A DNA stretch of 64,000 bases from Crocinitomicaceae bacterium (GCA_014762645.1 JABURP010000108.1:23267-87266); one strand, 5' to 3'. Shown: positions 8,005 to 17,031, numbered from the stretch's first letter. The notes: generated from the sequence alone by a model not told the origin. Numbers and translations are program-made.

Positions 8005-8475
8005 TTATTTTTTCTTGCCTTTAGAATGAGAAGTTCCTTTAGTTGGTTTTCCACTACTTCCCTTACTAGATTTTGCTTTATCTTTTTTATTCTTCGCTTT
8101 TCCTTTAAGTGCATGAAATTCAGGAGATCCTGGTTTAATACCCATTTCCTTGGCAATATACCCCCAACCTTTATCTTTATTGGATTTATAACAAGCCAAA
8201 ACATCATCAATTGGTTTGCCACCAATATTTGAAATCTCCAGCGTTAAATAGACCTCTCCGGCTTTCATACCAATTGAGAACATATAATCTAACTTCTTCA
8301 GTGAAATATTATAATCGGATACCAGGTCAGCCTTAAACCCGCCTAAATCTCTTTCTGCTTCAACCGTTATAAAACCAAGGTCCGCATCCAGCTCTTTCGA
8401 ACCAGTGTCGTAGTTAAATTGTGAAAATGTAAAAAATGATACTAGTGTGAAAATAATCGCAATTGAAGTTTTCAT
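8005..8475 (-). CDS. Exported protein with Lys/Ser/Gly-rich tail, unknown
   Basis: I place the start at the internal ATG 8475, giving MKTSIAIIFTLVSFFTFSQ as a clean signal peptide; the track start at 8499 adds eight residues with no clear role. The mature part (about 100 residues) includes ELDADLGFITVEAERDL and a helical GWGYIAKEMGIKPGSPEFHALKG. It then ends in about 30 residues of Lys, Ser, Gly and Thr (KKDKAKSSKGSSGKPTKG), a very basic low-complexity tail. The family is not recognised. The tail could bind polyanions such as DNA or LPS; that is inference. Confidence 0.75.
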   Translation of the reverse strand: MKTSIAIIFTLVSFFTFSQFNYDTGSKELDADLGFITVEAERDLGGFKADLVSDYNISLKKLDYMFSIGMKAGEVYLTLEISNIGGKPIDDVLACYKSNKDKGWGYIAKEMGIKPGSPEFHALKGKAKNKKDKAKSSKGSSGKPTKGTSHSKGKKK

Positions 8476-8557
8476 AGGGTAAAGTTTTAAAGTTTTCAAT
8501 TAAGGTACAAAAATTAAACCAAATATTTTCTAGCGTTTTTTCACAGAATATTAAATT

Positions 8558-8588
8558 TTGTGCATTACTCAACTTTTTTCTATCTTTC
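8558..8588 (+). promoter_or_regulatory. Putative promoter of the PorP/SprF-like gene
   Basis: TTG at 8558-8560 and TATCTTTC at 8581-8588 are 20 bases apart and resemble the Bacteroidota -33/-7 pair (TTG, TAnnTTTG). The leader to the ATG would be about 70 bases. Confidence 0.4.
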
Positions 8589-8664
8589 AGAACGTTTTAG
8601 CAACCGTTCATTTTATTTGAACGTTATCTACTACAAACCATTGGACGCCTGAATACCATAGAAT

Positions 8665-9708
8665 ATGAAAAGAATAGTTTTACTATCAGTTGTACTGGCA
8701 AGTAGTTGGGGATTTGGACAAGACATCCACTTTTCGCAATATTGGACACAGCCAATGACTCAAAACCCAGCATTAGTAGGGGTAAATTTTGATTTTGCCG
8801 TTTATGCGAACTATAAAGATCAATGGCGCCAAATTGGGTCTCCCTATAAAACATTTGGAGCATCAATTGACTCCAGACTAAATAGAAAGAGGGCTGAATA
8901 CGGCTATTTTGCAGCTGGTGTCAACTTTTTTTCAGATAAAGCTGGTGATTCACAAATGGGTACTTCACAAGGAAATGCTTCCTTTGCTTATCACATTAAA
9001 GTTGCCCCGCATCATCACCTGGGACTTGGATTGATGGCCGGCTTTGCGCAAAGAAGTATAAATTATACCTACCTGACCTGGGGAAATCAGTATGATGGTA
9101 CAAACTATAATCCGAACCTATCAACAGGAGAAAATTTTGGTGCCAGTCAATTTACACATGCCGATTTTGCCGCAGGCTTCCTTTGGTCATACAGTAATTC
9201 TGATGGGCTCATTAGTGTAACAGATATCAATACCACCAAGTTCAACGTTGGTTTTTCAGTTTACCACCTATCGCGTCCAAAGTATTCATTCCTGGGAACG
9301 GATCAGCGTTTATATATGAAATATGTTTTACATGGTAGTGGTATAATCCCGATCGAAGAGACAAGATATGCCTGGATTCCTGGTATCATGATGTATTACC
9401 AGGGAAAGGCAAAAGAATTGTTAATTGGAACAATGTTTAGGATAAAACTCCAACAAGACGCAAAATACACAGGATACAAGAATGGTGCAGCCTTATCATT
9501 TGGTGCTTACTTTAGAGCCAGGGATGCCATATCTCCAATGTTAATGTTCGAATTTCATCAATTCGCTGTTGGAGTAAGTTATGATGTAAACATCTCTAAT
9601 CTCAAAGCAGCTACTAATACACGTGGTGGACTAGAAATATCACTGAGGTTTACAAATAAAAATCCTTTTATGGATGGGCAGATAAAACCTATTTCCAGAT
9701 TTAATTAA
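8665..9708 (+). CDS. PorP/SprF family type IX secretion system membrane protein
   Basis: This 347-residue outer-membrane protein opens with a signal peptide (KRIVLLSVVLASSWGFGQ) and then DIHFSQYWTQPMTQNPALVGV, the hallmark start of the PorP/SprF family. DQWRQIGSPYKTFGASID and many beta-strand-like segments follow. Members help the T9SS deliver or anchor particular cargo, often an adjacent large protein with a type B C-terminal domain. Here the cargo candidate is not adjacent; the nearest type B protein lies about 30 kb away. The family call is secure; its cargo is unknown. Confidence 0.93.
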   Translation: MKRIVLLSVVLASSWGFGQDIHFSQYWTQPMTQNPALVGVNFDFAVYANYKDQWRQIGSPYKTFGASIDSRLNRKRAEYGYFAAGVNFFSDKAGDSQMGTSQGNASFAYHIKVAPHHHLGLGLMAGFAQRSINYTYLTWGNQYDGTNYNPNLSTGENFGASQFTHADFAAGFLWSYSNSDGLISVTDINTTKFNVGFSVYHLSRPKYSFLGTDQRLYMKYVLHGSGIIPIEETRYAWIPGIMMYYQGKAKELLIGTMFRIKLQQDAKYTGYKNGAALSFGAYFRARDAISPMLMFEFHQFAVGVSYDVNISNLKAATNTRGGLEISLRFTNKNPFMDGQIKPISRFN

Positions 9709-9747
9709 AAAAACGTAACTTTCCTTCGATCAAAGAATTATAGTTGC

Positions 9748-10170
9748 GTGAATTCAGGAAAAACGATACTTAAAGTTATTACGGTAACAAGCTCGGCTGC
9801 TTTGATAGTCGGGTTTGTTGCGTTTAAAGCAGGCGCCTTTAAGGGTGGATATGAAAGTAGGAGCGACTCGAATGATTATAACAGTCTGAATACATTTCCA
9901 CCGGACAGTATAAAAAAAGATACAAGTAATACCCAACAGGACGCCGAAGCAAAAAAGGACAGTAATATCAATGATTTAATTATTCCCAGTTCCAAATCAA
10001 CCATCATGTTTGACCCGGATGAAATGCCGTATATAGGGAGTTCGAAGTCCCTCAGAATTTTTGAACCAAATGATTCGAACTTGTTGAACTCAAAAGATTC
10101 AACAAGTAATGACTCCTTGAAAGCGACGAAGTCCAAACCTACCCATCAGGTCAATCCTAATCAAAAGTAA
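9748..10170 (+). CDS. Hypothetical single-pass membrane protein
   Basis: This 140-residue protein starts with GTG. One N-terminal hydrophobic segment (VITVTSSAALIVGFVAFKAGAF) precedes a polar, disordered-looking region rich in Ser, Asp, Asn and Lys (DSIKKDTSNTQQDAEAKKDS, SNDSLKATKSK). A TATAGTTG box ends one base before the GTG, so the transcript may have no leader. The next gene, a desaturase-type enzyme, starts two bases after the stop, suggesting a shared transcript. No family is recognised, and the composition suggests a linker or tether more than an enzyme. Confidence 0.65.
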   Translation: MNSGKTILKVITVTSSAALIVGFVAFKAGAFKGGYESRSDSNDYNSLNTFPPDSIKKDTSNTQQDAEAKKDSNINDLIIPSSKSTIMFDPDEMPYIGSSKSLRIFEPNDSNLLNSKDSTSNDSLKATKSKPTHQVNPNQK

Positions 10171-10172
10171 TC

Positions 10173-11081
10173 ATGGAAATGATGGGGTCCTTAATAGCAG
10201 TTGGATCTAGCCTGATCTTTCTTATGTGGGTATTTACACCCTTAGAAAAAGCTTTTCCTGCAAAAAAAAATCAGAAAATTTTTCGTCAACACTGGTTACT
10301 GGACCTGACCTATTGTATAGGGCAGTATCTTCTTTTGGGATCACTGGTTTTATTGGTCCTTAGTAAATTCAGCATAGTTTTGGTAGGGATAATACCTGCA
10401 GGATTTAGAGAGTTAGTCAGCAGTCAACCTTTCTGGTTACAACTAATTGAGGTGGTCATCTTAAGTGATGTACTCATTTACTGGGGACACCGACTGCAGC
10501 ACAGAGTGGGATTCCTTTGGCGCTTTCACAAAGTTCATCATTCTGCCAAACATTTGGATTGGTTAGCCGCATACCGAGAGCATCCATTGGATTCTATCTA
10601 CACCATTGGTCTGATAAACTTACCTGCATTTATACTAGGATTTGATCTTGGAGCCTTGGCGGGATTAATAGCATTTAGGGGAATTTGGGCCATTTATATC
10701 CATTCCAATGTACGGATGAATTTCACGCCAATTAAATGGTTGATTGGTGCGCCACAACTGCATCACTGGCATCATTACCTTGACAGGGACGCCGGGAATT
10801 ACGCAAACATTTCCCCATTAATGGATCTGATTTTCGGTACATACATCTGCCCGGATCACGAACCAGAAGAATTTGGCATCCGGGAAGAATTTCCACAAAA
10901 TTACGTTGGACAAATGATCCATCCACTTTTACCGTACCGGGTGGCTGAAAAACTGGGTCACCTAAAACTTCCTCATGAACTGAAGGAGTCCTATGGGGAT
11001 GATCATGAAATACTAGATCAACCTATACTCATAAAGTCCGTTCAAACAGAACGTCAGGAGCAAAACAAAGGGGTACAATAA
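10173..11081 (+). CDS. Sterol desaturase / fatty acid hydroxylase family protein
   Basis: This 302-residue integral membrane di-iron enzyme of the fatty acid hydroxylase superfamily has several transmembrane segments and the family His clusters: HRLQHR, then FHKVHHSAKHLDW, and HHWHHYLDRDAGNYA late in the protein. These bind the two irons used for oxygen-dependent hydroxylation or desaturation of lipids such as sterols, carotenoids or ether lipids. The substrate cannot be named. The His set appears complete. It sits two bases after a small membrane protein gene, and a hairpin overlaps its stop codon. Confidence 0.93.
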   Translation: MEMMGSLIAVGSSLIFLMWVFTPLEKAFPAKKNQKIFRQHWLLDLTYCIGQYLLLGSLVLLVLSKFSIVLVGIIPAGFRELVSSQPFWLQLIEVVILSDVLIYWGHRLQHRVGFLWRFHKVHHSAKHLDWLAAYREHPLDSIYTIGLINLPAFILGFDLGALAGLIAFRGIWAIYIHSNVRMNFTPIKWLIGAPQLHHWHHYLDRDAGNYANISPLMDLIFGTYICPDHEPEEFGIREEFPQNYVGQMIHPLLPYRVAEKLGHLKLPHELKESYGDDHEILDQPILIKSVQTERQEQNKGVQ

Positions 11082-11097
11082 CAATGTATTGCACCCC
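11070..11097. terminator. Hairpin between convergent desaturase and htpG genes
   Basis: ggggtacaata pairs with tattgcacccc apart from one mismatch, with a six-base loop. Read on the minus strand it is followed by a T-rich run (ctttgttttg), so it probably ends htpG transcription and may serve both genes. Confidence 0.5.
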
Positions 11098-11125
11098 ATA
11101 TCTAAGCTAAGTAAAACCAAAGGTA

Positions 11126-13018
11126 TTAATTCATCAGATCCACTGATCGTTTTATGAATTTGGTGAGCTCTTGGCCCTGAAGCATTCCTTGTGACAACAT
11201 TGCCAAGTCACATAATTGTTTGGCCATTTTTTGTCGGTTGTCTTTCTTCTTATTCAGGATACTCCCAACTAACGGATGATTTGTATTTACTTTAAGTTCA
11301 TACATCTCCGGGAAGGCACCAACCATTCCTGCTCCGCCCAATTTTTGTTGCTCCTGCATTCGGCGCATAAACTCAGGCTGGGTAATTACAATCGGCGCAT
11401 CTTTTTCGCTCATATTTTCAAATGCAATCTGGAATTTGTCTTTTTCCACAACCTCTTCAAAAATAGGTTTGAGCTTTTCTTTTTGTTCGTCTGTAAGTTT
11501 TGACGGTAATTCATCTTCCTTTTTAATCAAATTATCCAACGTATCAGAATCAACGCGCGCAAATGACACATTATCCAGTTTAGTCTCTAACTTCTGCAAG
11601 TAATGCGGTGTTAAAGGGCTATCAAAAATCAAAACGTCATATCCGCGATCTTCTGCTGACTCAATAAATTGATGATGAGCATCCTTACTATTCGCATAAA
11701 GAATGACCAATTTGTCATTTTTATCCGTTTGTATCGGCGCTATCTTCTCTTTGTACTCGTCAAAAGTGAAGTACTCCTCTTTTGCATTTTTAAATAAGGC
11801 AAACTTCTCGGCTTTATCGTAGAATTTATCTTCTGTCAACATGCCGTATTCTACAAATACTTTAAGATCATCCCATTTGGATTCAAAATCCTTTCGATCA
11901 TCCTTAAACATCTGAGAAAGTTTATCTGCCACCTTTTTGGTGATGTGCGCAGATATCTTTTTCACATTGTTATCCGACTGTAAATAGGATCTGGATACAT
12001 TCAACGGAATATCCGGTGAATCAATAACACCGTGTAATAAGGTGAGGAATTCCGGAACAATCTCTTCAACAGAATCCGTAATAAATACCTGATTGGAATA
12101 AAGTTGAATCTTGTTCTTTTGAACTTCCATGGTTTCTTTTAACCTCGGGAAGTACAGAATACCGGTTAGATTAAACGGATAATCTACATTCAAATGGATA
12201 TTGAAGAGCGGCTCTTCAAAAGACATAGGATAAAGCTCCCTGTAAAATGCCTTGTAATCTTCATCCTTTAAATCAGATGGTGATTTAACCCAGGCAGGTG
12301 CTGTGTTGTTGATAATGTTATCAACCTCTACCTCTACCCTTTTGACATTCCCATCTTCGTCCTTTTCTCCACTTGGGTCCTCTTCAAAAGTCGTTTTGGT
12401 TCCAAACTTAATTTCAACTGGTAAAAATTTACAGTATTTGTTCAGGATACCTTCAATCCTGGCCTCTTCAAGAAACTCTTTTGAATCATCTGCAATATAC
12501 AGGACGATATCCGTTCCACGATTCTCCTTTTCAATGTCTGTAATTTCAAACTCAGGATTTCCTTCACTCTCCCATTGCACCGGCTGGGATCCCTCCTGGT
12601 AACTTAATGTTCGAATCTGAACTTTGTCTGCTACCATAAATGCAGAATAAAATCCTAATCCAAAATGACCGATTATTTGCTCGGCTCCTTCTTTACCTTC
12701 ATATTTCTTTACAAACTCCTCAGCACCTGAAAAGGCAATCTGGTTGATATACTTCTGAATTTCTTCTTCGGTCATACCAATTCCTTTATCTCGAACGGTC
12801 AGGGTACCCTTTTCTTTATCCAGGATCACCTCTATTTTAAGGTCTCCCAGGTCTCCTTTAACTTCACCTGACCCACTGAGAACTTTAAGTTTACTCGTAG
12901 CATCCACTGCATTGGAAATCAACTCCCGTAAAAAGATCTCATGATCCGAGTACAGGAATTTTTTGATCAGTGGAAAAATATTTTCGGTTTGTACATTAAC
13001 TGTTCCTTTTGTCGCCAT
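11126..13018 (-). CDS. htpG: Molecular chaperone HtpG (Hsp90)
   Basis: This 630-residue full-length Hsp90 is a cytoplasmic ATP-dependent chaperone for stress-denatured or client proteins. The N-terminal GHKL ATPase pocket is intact: ELISNAVDA (32-40), DKGIGM (77-82) and GHFGLGFYS (118-126). The middle domain carries RGTDIVLYI and NVSRSYLQ, with its catalytic Arg present. The C-terminal dimerisation part ends in NTNHPLVGS and SVDLMN rather than the eukaryotic MEEVD. It is monocistronic. A short palindrome lies about 40 bases upstream of its start. Confidence 0.97.
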   Translation of the reverse strand: MATKGTVNVQTENIFPLIKKFLYSDHEIFLRELISNAVDATSKLKVLSGSGEVKGDLGDLKIEVILDKEKGTLTVRDKGIGMTEEEIQKYINQIAFSGAEEFVKKYEGKEGAEQIIGHFGLGFYSAFMVADKVQIRTLSYQEGSQPVQWESEGNPEFEITDIEKENRGTDIVLYIADDSKEFLEEARIEGILNKYCKFLPVEIKFGTKTTFEEDPSGEKDEDGNVKRVEVEVDNIINNTAPAWVKSPSDLKDEDYKAFYRELYPMSFEEPLFNIHLNVDYPFNLTGILYFPRLKETMEVQKNKIQLYSNQVFITDSVEEIVPEFLTLLHGVIDSPDIPLNVSRSYLQSDNNVKKISAHITKKVADKLSQMFKDDRKDFESKWDDLKVFVEYGMLTEDKFYDKAEKFALFKNAKEEYFTFDEYKEKIAPIQTDKNDKLVILYANSKDAHHQFIESAEDRGYDVLIFDSPLTPHYLQKLETKLDNVSFARVDSDTLDNLIKKEDELPSKLTDEQKEKLKPIFEEVVEKDKFQIAFENMSEKDAPIVITQPEFMRRMQEQQKLGGAGMVGAFPEMYELKVNTNHPLVGSILNKKKDNRQKMAKQLCDLAMLSQGMLQGQELTKFIKRSVDLMN

Positions 13019-13057
13019 TTGATCTTTTCATTTATAATACGCTTAGTAGTTGACAAG

Positions 13058-13072
13058 ACCTGTGCCACAGGT
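13058..13072. promoter_or_regulatory. Perfect palindrome upstream of htpG
   Basis: ACCTGTG-C-CACAGGT is a 7-bp perfect inverted repeat with a single-base spacer, 40 bases upstream of the htpG start. It is not the CIRCE element. It could be an operator for a dimeric regulator; there is no direct evidence. Confidence 0.35.
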
Positions 13073-13207
13073 ATACAACTGCCACTTTGACCGAATCACA
13101 GAAAAATCCTGCCTTTTATCGCTTTTTTAATCCTGAAATTCTGACAGATCGTAGATCGATTACGGTCTCTGAACCTATCTTGTATATAGAATTAAAACAC
13201 GATAAAT

Positions 13208-13564
13208 ATGACAGAAACGATCATTATTTCAGGTATTTCAGCCCTCGTTGGCGGACTTATTTCATTTGCACTTCAGTACTTGAAATTCAAGCAGGAAATT
13301 CGTAAATTACAATTAGCCCACAAGACGGATTTTATGGCTGAAACTACAGCTATACATTTTCTCAGTCACAAATCTTATACGGACAGGTCATTTGACACCT
13401 TGAAACAACATCTGGGTGGTTTTGATGATGATGAACTGAGAAAAATTTTGGTTCGTGCAGGTGCCATCCGCGTTTATAGAGATGGTGATGATCAGGATGA
13501 ATGGTGGCGTTTATTGAGTAGAAATGAAGAGTACATCAATCGTAAAAAAAGTGCTGATGAATGA
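13208..13564 (+). CDS. Hypothetical membrane-anchored protein
   Basis: This 118-residue protein has an N-terminal transmembrane helix (IIISGISALVGGLISFAL), a short coiled stretch (KFKQEIRKLQLAHKTDF) and a compact C-terminal domain. That domain reads DRSFDTLKQHLGGFDDDELRKIL, then VRAGAIRVYRDGDDQDEWWRL, which looks like a small winged-helix or effector-type fold facing the cytoplasm. No family is recognised. It is divergent from htpG and followed by a separate coiled-coil gene. It is accepted as real because it is compact, has a plausible start and is preceded by an AT-rich leader. Confidence 0.7.
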   Translation: MTETIIISGISALVGGLISFALQYLKFKQEIRKLQLAHKTDFMAETTAIHFLSHKSYTDRSFDTLKQHLGGFDDDELRKILVRAGAIRVYRDGDDQDEWWRLLSRNEEYINRKKSADE

Positions 13565-13691
13565 TTCAATTTCTAAAAAAATGTGAAGATCATCCTGATA
13601 ATCAGTATAAAAATTGATATTCATCATCACAACAACGAAATTTCATATTGAAATTTGTACAAGACATTTAGTAATCAAAATAATAAGATAA

Positions 13692-14300
13692 ATGGAAACT
13701 GAAAAAACAACATTCACCGATTATATTGTAGATGCACTGAGAAAAGCAGCCACTGAATTAGAAGAACTTCAGGTTCAGGCTTCGCTAGGTAAAAAGGAGG
13801 CCCTGGATAAATACGAAGAGTCTAAAAAGAAATTCAAAAGCTTTATCCATGACACGAAAGTGAAAATGGAGAAAGGGAAAGATTCACTTGGCGATCTTCA
13901 CCAAAAATTTGATGAGTTAAAAGTACAACTTGCTCTTGGAAAAGCGGAAACGCTTGAATCTTTTCAAGAACAAAAGAAAAAGATTTTGAACTCTTTACGC
14001 GAAATTGAATCAAAAATCAAATCAAACGCAACTGTTAACAGAGTTTACGCTTCTCTATTAATAGAAATTGAAAAGTTCAAAGTTCGTTTGGAGTGGCTAG
14101 AAGCCAAATTTAAAGAAGGATCACAGGACTTTGCAGATTCTTTTAATAAACAAAAAGAAGAATTCAAGGCATTTGTAAATAGAATGTCTGATAAGTTTTC
14201 TTCTGATAAAGAGGAGGATGATACAAGCAGATGGGATAATTTCCAGAGCGAAATGTCGGAAGCCTTTGATCACGTTAAAAAAGCTTTTTCTAAAAGTTAA
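13692..14300 (+). CDS. Coiled-coil protein with three internal repeats
   Basis: This 202-residue, soluble, almost entirely helical protein is rich in Lys and Glu. A unit recurs three times: EELQVQASLGKKEALDKYEE (from residue 24), DELKVQLALGKAETLESFQE (from 74) and EWLEAKFKEGSQDFADSFNK (from 134), a spacing of 50 and then 60 residues. Each unit has a central Gly hinge (33, 83, 143). There is no signal peptide. The pattern resembles apolipoprotein-like or stress-associated helical bundles; I cannot name a family. The gene converges on the UbiB-like kinase operon across a strong terminator. Confidence 0.75.
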   Translation: METEKTTFTDYIVDALRKAATELEELQVQASLGKKEALDKYEESKKKFKSFIHDTKVKMEKGKDSLGDLHQKFDELKVQLALGKAETLESFQEQKKKILNSLREIESKIKSNATVNRVYASLLIEIEKFKVRLEWLEAKFKEGSQDFADSFNKQKEEFKAFVNRMSDKFSSDKEEDDTSRWDNFQSEMSEAFDHVKKAFSKS

Positions 14301-14325
14301 CAATAGATATAGATTAAACGAAAGA

Positions 14326-14358
14326 AGCGGGCCGTTAAATTAACAGCCCGCTTTTTTT
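14326..14358. terminator. Strong terminator between convergent genes
   Basis: gcgggccgttaa pairs with ttaacagcccgc with one mismatch and a three-base loop, followed by seven T residues on the plus strand and preceded by an A-rich stretch. It ends the coiled-coil gene and probably also the ABC1 kinase gene from the other side. Confidence 0.85.
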
Positions 14359-14377
14359 ATGCTATAGTTTTTAAGGA

Positions 14378-16099
14378 TTACTTATCCTTCCACCCTTTCC
14401 AGTTGTCATGATCTCCTTTTCGGTAATCCCTTAACATTCCGTAGGCGATTATACCTGCCAGGATAAAGCCAATAATTCCAGGAGCTGATTTATCACCCCA
14501 ATGTGGACCAATATCATTGATAATGAACAAAGTTGCGCCAATCAACAGTGCTGCAATTATCATGGCTGAAGTCAGTTGTTTGGATATACGGTGCAAGGTA
14601 TGAACCAAAGGGTCAACGCCTTTGTGCTGAAGATCTACTTTTATTTCACCACGATTGATCTTCGCCATTGCATTTCTGAAATCACGTGGAAAATCTTCCA
14701 TGTAATTACCGAATTCATAAAAGGTGTTCAGAAGTTTCTTCCCAATATTCAACGGGTTGAACTTTCTTGCCACTGTCTTGATAAGATAAGGTTTTACCAT
14801 TTCAAACTGGTCCAAATCAGGGTCCAGATTGCGAATCACCCCTTCTACAGTTACTAATGATCGTACGAAAAGGAAAAAATGCGTGGGTACTTTCAAGCCA
14901 TGTTGAACAATAATATCTTTCATTTCCAACATAAGTGTACTCATCTCATTTTCCTGCAAACTGCGCACGTAGTACTTTTCCAAAAATTCGTTGATGTCAA
15001 ATTCAAGTGCTCTCATATCCTTGATAGTGACATTGTTTGACATGCGCTGTAAAGCACGAATAATTCGCTTTACGTCCCGCTCGGTTATGGCTAAAAACAA
15101 GTGACCAAACACTTCAATATCTTTCTTAAGAATACTTCCCATCATCCCAAAATCCAGGTAACAGATATGAGCATTTGGAAGTACAATTAAATTACCCGGG
15201 TGAGGATCAGCATGAAAGAAGCCATATTCAAATATTTGTTTGAAGTAACTTCTGGCTAAGCGTTCAGCAATAATTTTCGGTTCAATTCCTTTTTCCTGCA
15301 GAAGGTTTAAACGATTAATTTTTGTCCCGGAGATGAATTCCATGGCCAACACTTTTGACGTGGTATAATTTGCATACACCTTTGGCGCGTGAACAAAGTG
15401 TTCTTCTTTGTCGGTCACCAGGTTAGCCGTAAAACGTTGAATATTTATCGATTCATGAATAAAATCCATTTCTTTGAGGATACTCTCTTCGAAGTTTTGA
15501 ACAAGCCCAATAGGATCAAAACTGGCTATAGAAGGCACACGCCTTAATAGAATGTCTGCTACCTGATACATCACCTTAATATCCTCGGTAATCATTTCAT
15601 AAATTCCTGGACGCTGTATTTTTAATGCTACTTTTTCTCCTGAGTGTAAGGTGGCCTTATGAACTTGTGCCATGGAGGCTGATGCAAACGGCGTTGGTTC
15701 AAACCAGGCAAAAAGTCTGTCCACTGAATCTTTTAATTCACCTTCAACCACTAATTTTGCCTGTCGTTCTGGCATTGGCGGAACATTGTCCTGTAGTTTT
15801 TCAAATTCCAACAAGAGATCCATGGGAATCAGATCAGGACGATTACTGAGGATTTGCCCAAACTTGACAAATGTTGGACCCAGTTCTTCACAGACTTTAC
15901 GCATGCGTTCCCACTTGGTATATTGCGCAGCTCTTCTACGGGTGCGCTTGGGGATCATCTTACGAATAAAACCAAATCGTTTTTGTTCGTGCATGTATTG
16001 CACAAGGTCCTCAAACCCATACCTCAATAGCACCCGAATGATCTGATTGTACCTCTTTGCTGCTTTATATCGCCTACCTATTCCAGAAAAAACGCCCAT
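14378..16099 (-). CDS. ABC1 kinase family protein (AarF/UbiB-like)
   Basis: This 573-residue protein of the atypical ABC1/UbiB kinase family is linked in other bacteria to ubiquinone or menaquinone-related lipid metabolism. It shows the family KxGQ-type motif (KFGQILSNRPDLIP), the Ala-rich loop (ASMAQVHKA), the VAIK-like Lys (VALKIQRPGI), the catalytic segment HADPHPGNL and the metal-binding YLDFGMMG. Two C-terminal hydrophobic segments (MIIAALLIGATLFII and PGIIGFILAGIIAYGML) anchor it in the membrane. All catalytic motifs are present. It lies eight bases after a phasin-like gene, probably an operon. Confidence 0.93.
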   Translation of the reverse strand: MGVFSGIGRRYKAAKRYNQIIRVLLRYGFEDLVQYMHEQKRFGFIRKMIPKRTRRRAAQYTKWERMRKVCEELGPTFVKFGQILSNRPDLIPMDLLLEFEKLQDNVPPMPERQAKLVVEGELKDSVDRLFAWFEPTPFASASMAQVHKATLHSGEKVALKIQRPGIYEMITEDIKVMYQVADILLRRVPSIASFDPIGLVQNFEESILKEMDFIHESINIQRFTANLVTDKEEHFVHAPKVYANYTTSKVLAMEFISGTKINRLNLLQEKGIEPKIIAERLARSYFKQIFEYGFFHADPHPGNLIVLPNAHICYLDFGMMGSILKKDIEVFGHLFLAITERDVKRIIRALQRMSNNVTIKDMRALEFDINEFLEKYYVRSLQENEMSTLMLEMKDIIVQHGLKVPTHFFLFVRSLVTVEGVIRNLDPDLDQFEMVKPYLIKTVARKFNPLNIGKKLLNTFYEFGNYMEDFPRDFRNAMAKINRGEIKVDLQHKGVDPLVHTLHRISKQLTSAMIIAALLIGATLFIINDIGPHWGDKSAPGIIGFILAGIIAYGMLRDYRKGDHDNWKGWKDK

Positions 16100-16107
16100 C
16101 CCAGAGT

Positions 16108-16479
16108 TTATTTGTTTTCAAGTTTATTCAACCGTGCTTCTAATAACGCAATTGTATTTTCAGCGGTAGTCAAACGCTCATTTAACCCTCGAATTTCATC
16201 TGTATGAGCAATGTTTATTTTTTTGTAGAATTCTGCAACGACCTCTTCGATTTTTGCTTCTAACTCATCTTTTGCCTGACCAGCTTTTCTAATGAGCTTA
16301 TCGATAAACTCCAACTCATTCCCCTCTTCATCAAACTCAGGAGCTGACATAGCCTTGTTCACTCTGTCCTTGCCCTTTTCTGCCATTTCTTTCAAGCGCT
16401 CCATCAATTCAGTATCTTTGGATAATACATAAAGGCTTGAGCTCAATGTCATTAGTTCTATTAATGTTTTTGCTTTCAT
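16108..16479 (-). CDS. Phasin-like helical protein, partner of the ABC1 kinase
   Basis: This 123-residue, mostly helical protein opens with a hydrophobic stretch (LIELMTLSSSLYVLS), has a central acidic linker (PEFDEEGNELEF) and ends in a leucine heptad coil (TTAENTIALLEARLNKLENK). It resembles the small phasin-like or poly(hydroxyalkanoate)-associated proteins found next to UbiB-like kinases. It is first in a two-gene operon with the kinase. The role is inferred from neighbourhood and composition only. Confidence 0.72.
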   Translation of the reverse strand: MKAKTLIELMTLSSSLYVLSKDTELMERLKEMAEKGKDRVNKAMSAPEFDEEGNELEFIDKLIRKAGQAKDELEAKIEEVVAEFYKKINIAHTDEIRGLNERLTTAENTIALLEARLNKLENK

Positions 16480-16594
16480 GAAATATTATTTTACAACGAA
16501 GTTAAGTTGACATTACTGTCCACAAACTGATAAAGATCACAATTAATGGAAACAAATAGTGATGTTCAACACTGATTTCTATCGAATTTACATC

Positions 16595-16602
16595 TAAATT
16601 TG
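16595..16602 (+). promoter_or_regulatory. Putative -7 box TAAATTTG before the CBS gene
   Basis: This is an exact TAnnTTTG match 21 bases upstream of the ATG at 16624. A weak CTG about 20 bases further up could be the -33 element. Confidence 0.4.
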
Positions 16603-16623
16603 ACAAAAATATAAATACGTATA

Positions 16624-17031
16624 ATGAATTTAAACGCTCCTATCTCTTCGATAATGACCAAAGATGTAGAATGTGTCAACCCTGAACAAAAGATTTTAGA
16701 TGTCAAACACATCTATGAAAAAAGGGATTTCCACCATCATATACCTGTTGTTGAAGATGGTTTTTTAGTAGGCATGGTTAGTCTTATTGATTTTATGAGG
16801 AAAATTCAGGATGCCACCCTAGATGACAACGAATCTGTCTATCACGACCTAACCGTTAGGGACATCATGTTTGGCAACCCATCTGCGGTTAGTTCAGACA
16901 CAACCATAAAGCTAGTGGCTGAAGAGTTAGCTCTTGGAAATGTACACGCACTGGTAGTTGCTGATGATAAAGTAGTTAAAGGAATTGTTTCAACTGCAGA
17001 TATTATTTCTTTCTTTTTAAATCCAAAATAG
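16624..17031 (+). CDS. CBS domain pair protein
   Basis: This 135-residue stand-alone Bateman module has two CBS repeats. The first runs from ISSIMTKDVECVNPEQKILD to GFLVGMVSLIDFM; the second from TVRDIMFGNPSAVSSDTTIK to KVVKGIVSTADIISFF. Such modules bind adenine nucleotides and regulate partner enzymes or channels. There is no fused effector domain, so the partner is unknown. It is transcribed divergently from the ABC1 kinase operon. The domain call is secure. Confidence 0.93.
   Translation: MNLNAPISSIMTKDVECVNPEQKILDVKHIYEKRDFHHHIPVVEDGFLVGMVSLIDFMRKIQDATLDDNESVYHDLTVRDIMFGNPSAVSSDTTIKLVAEELALGNVHALVVADDKVVKGIVSTADIISFFLNPK

Noticed and set aside
11276-12602. Plus-strand ORFs 11276-11503 and 12303-12602
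   Set aside because: Both lie inside htpG, which has full-length family motifs on the other strand.
13087-13305. Plus-strand 72-residue ORF upstream of the 13208 gene
   Set aside because: It overlaps the accepted gene in another frame and has no recognisable features or good start context.
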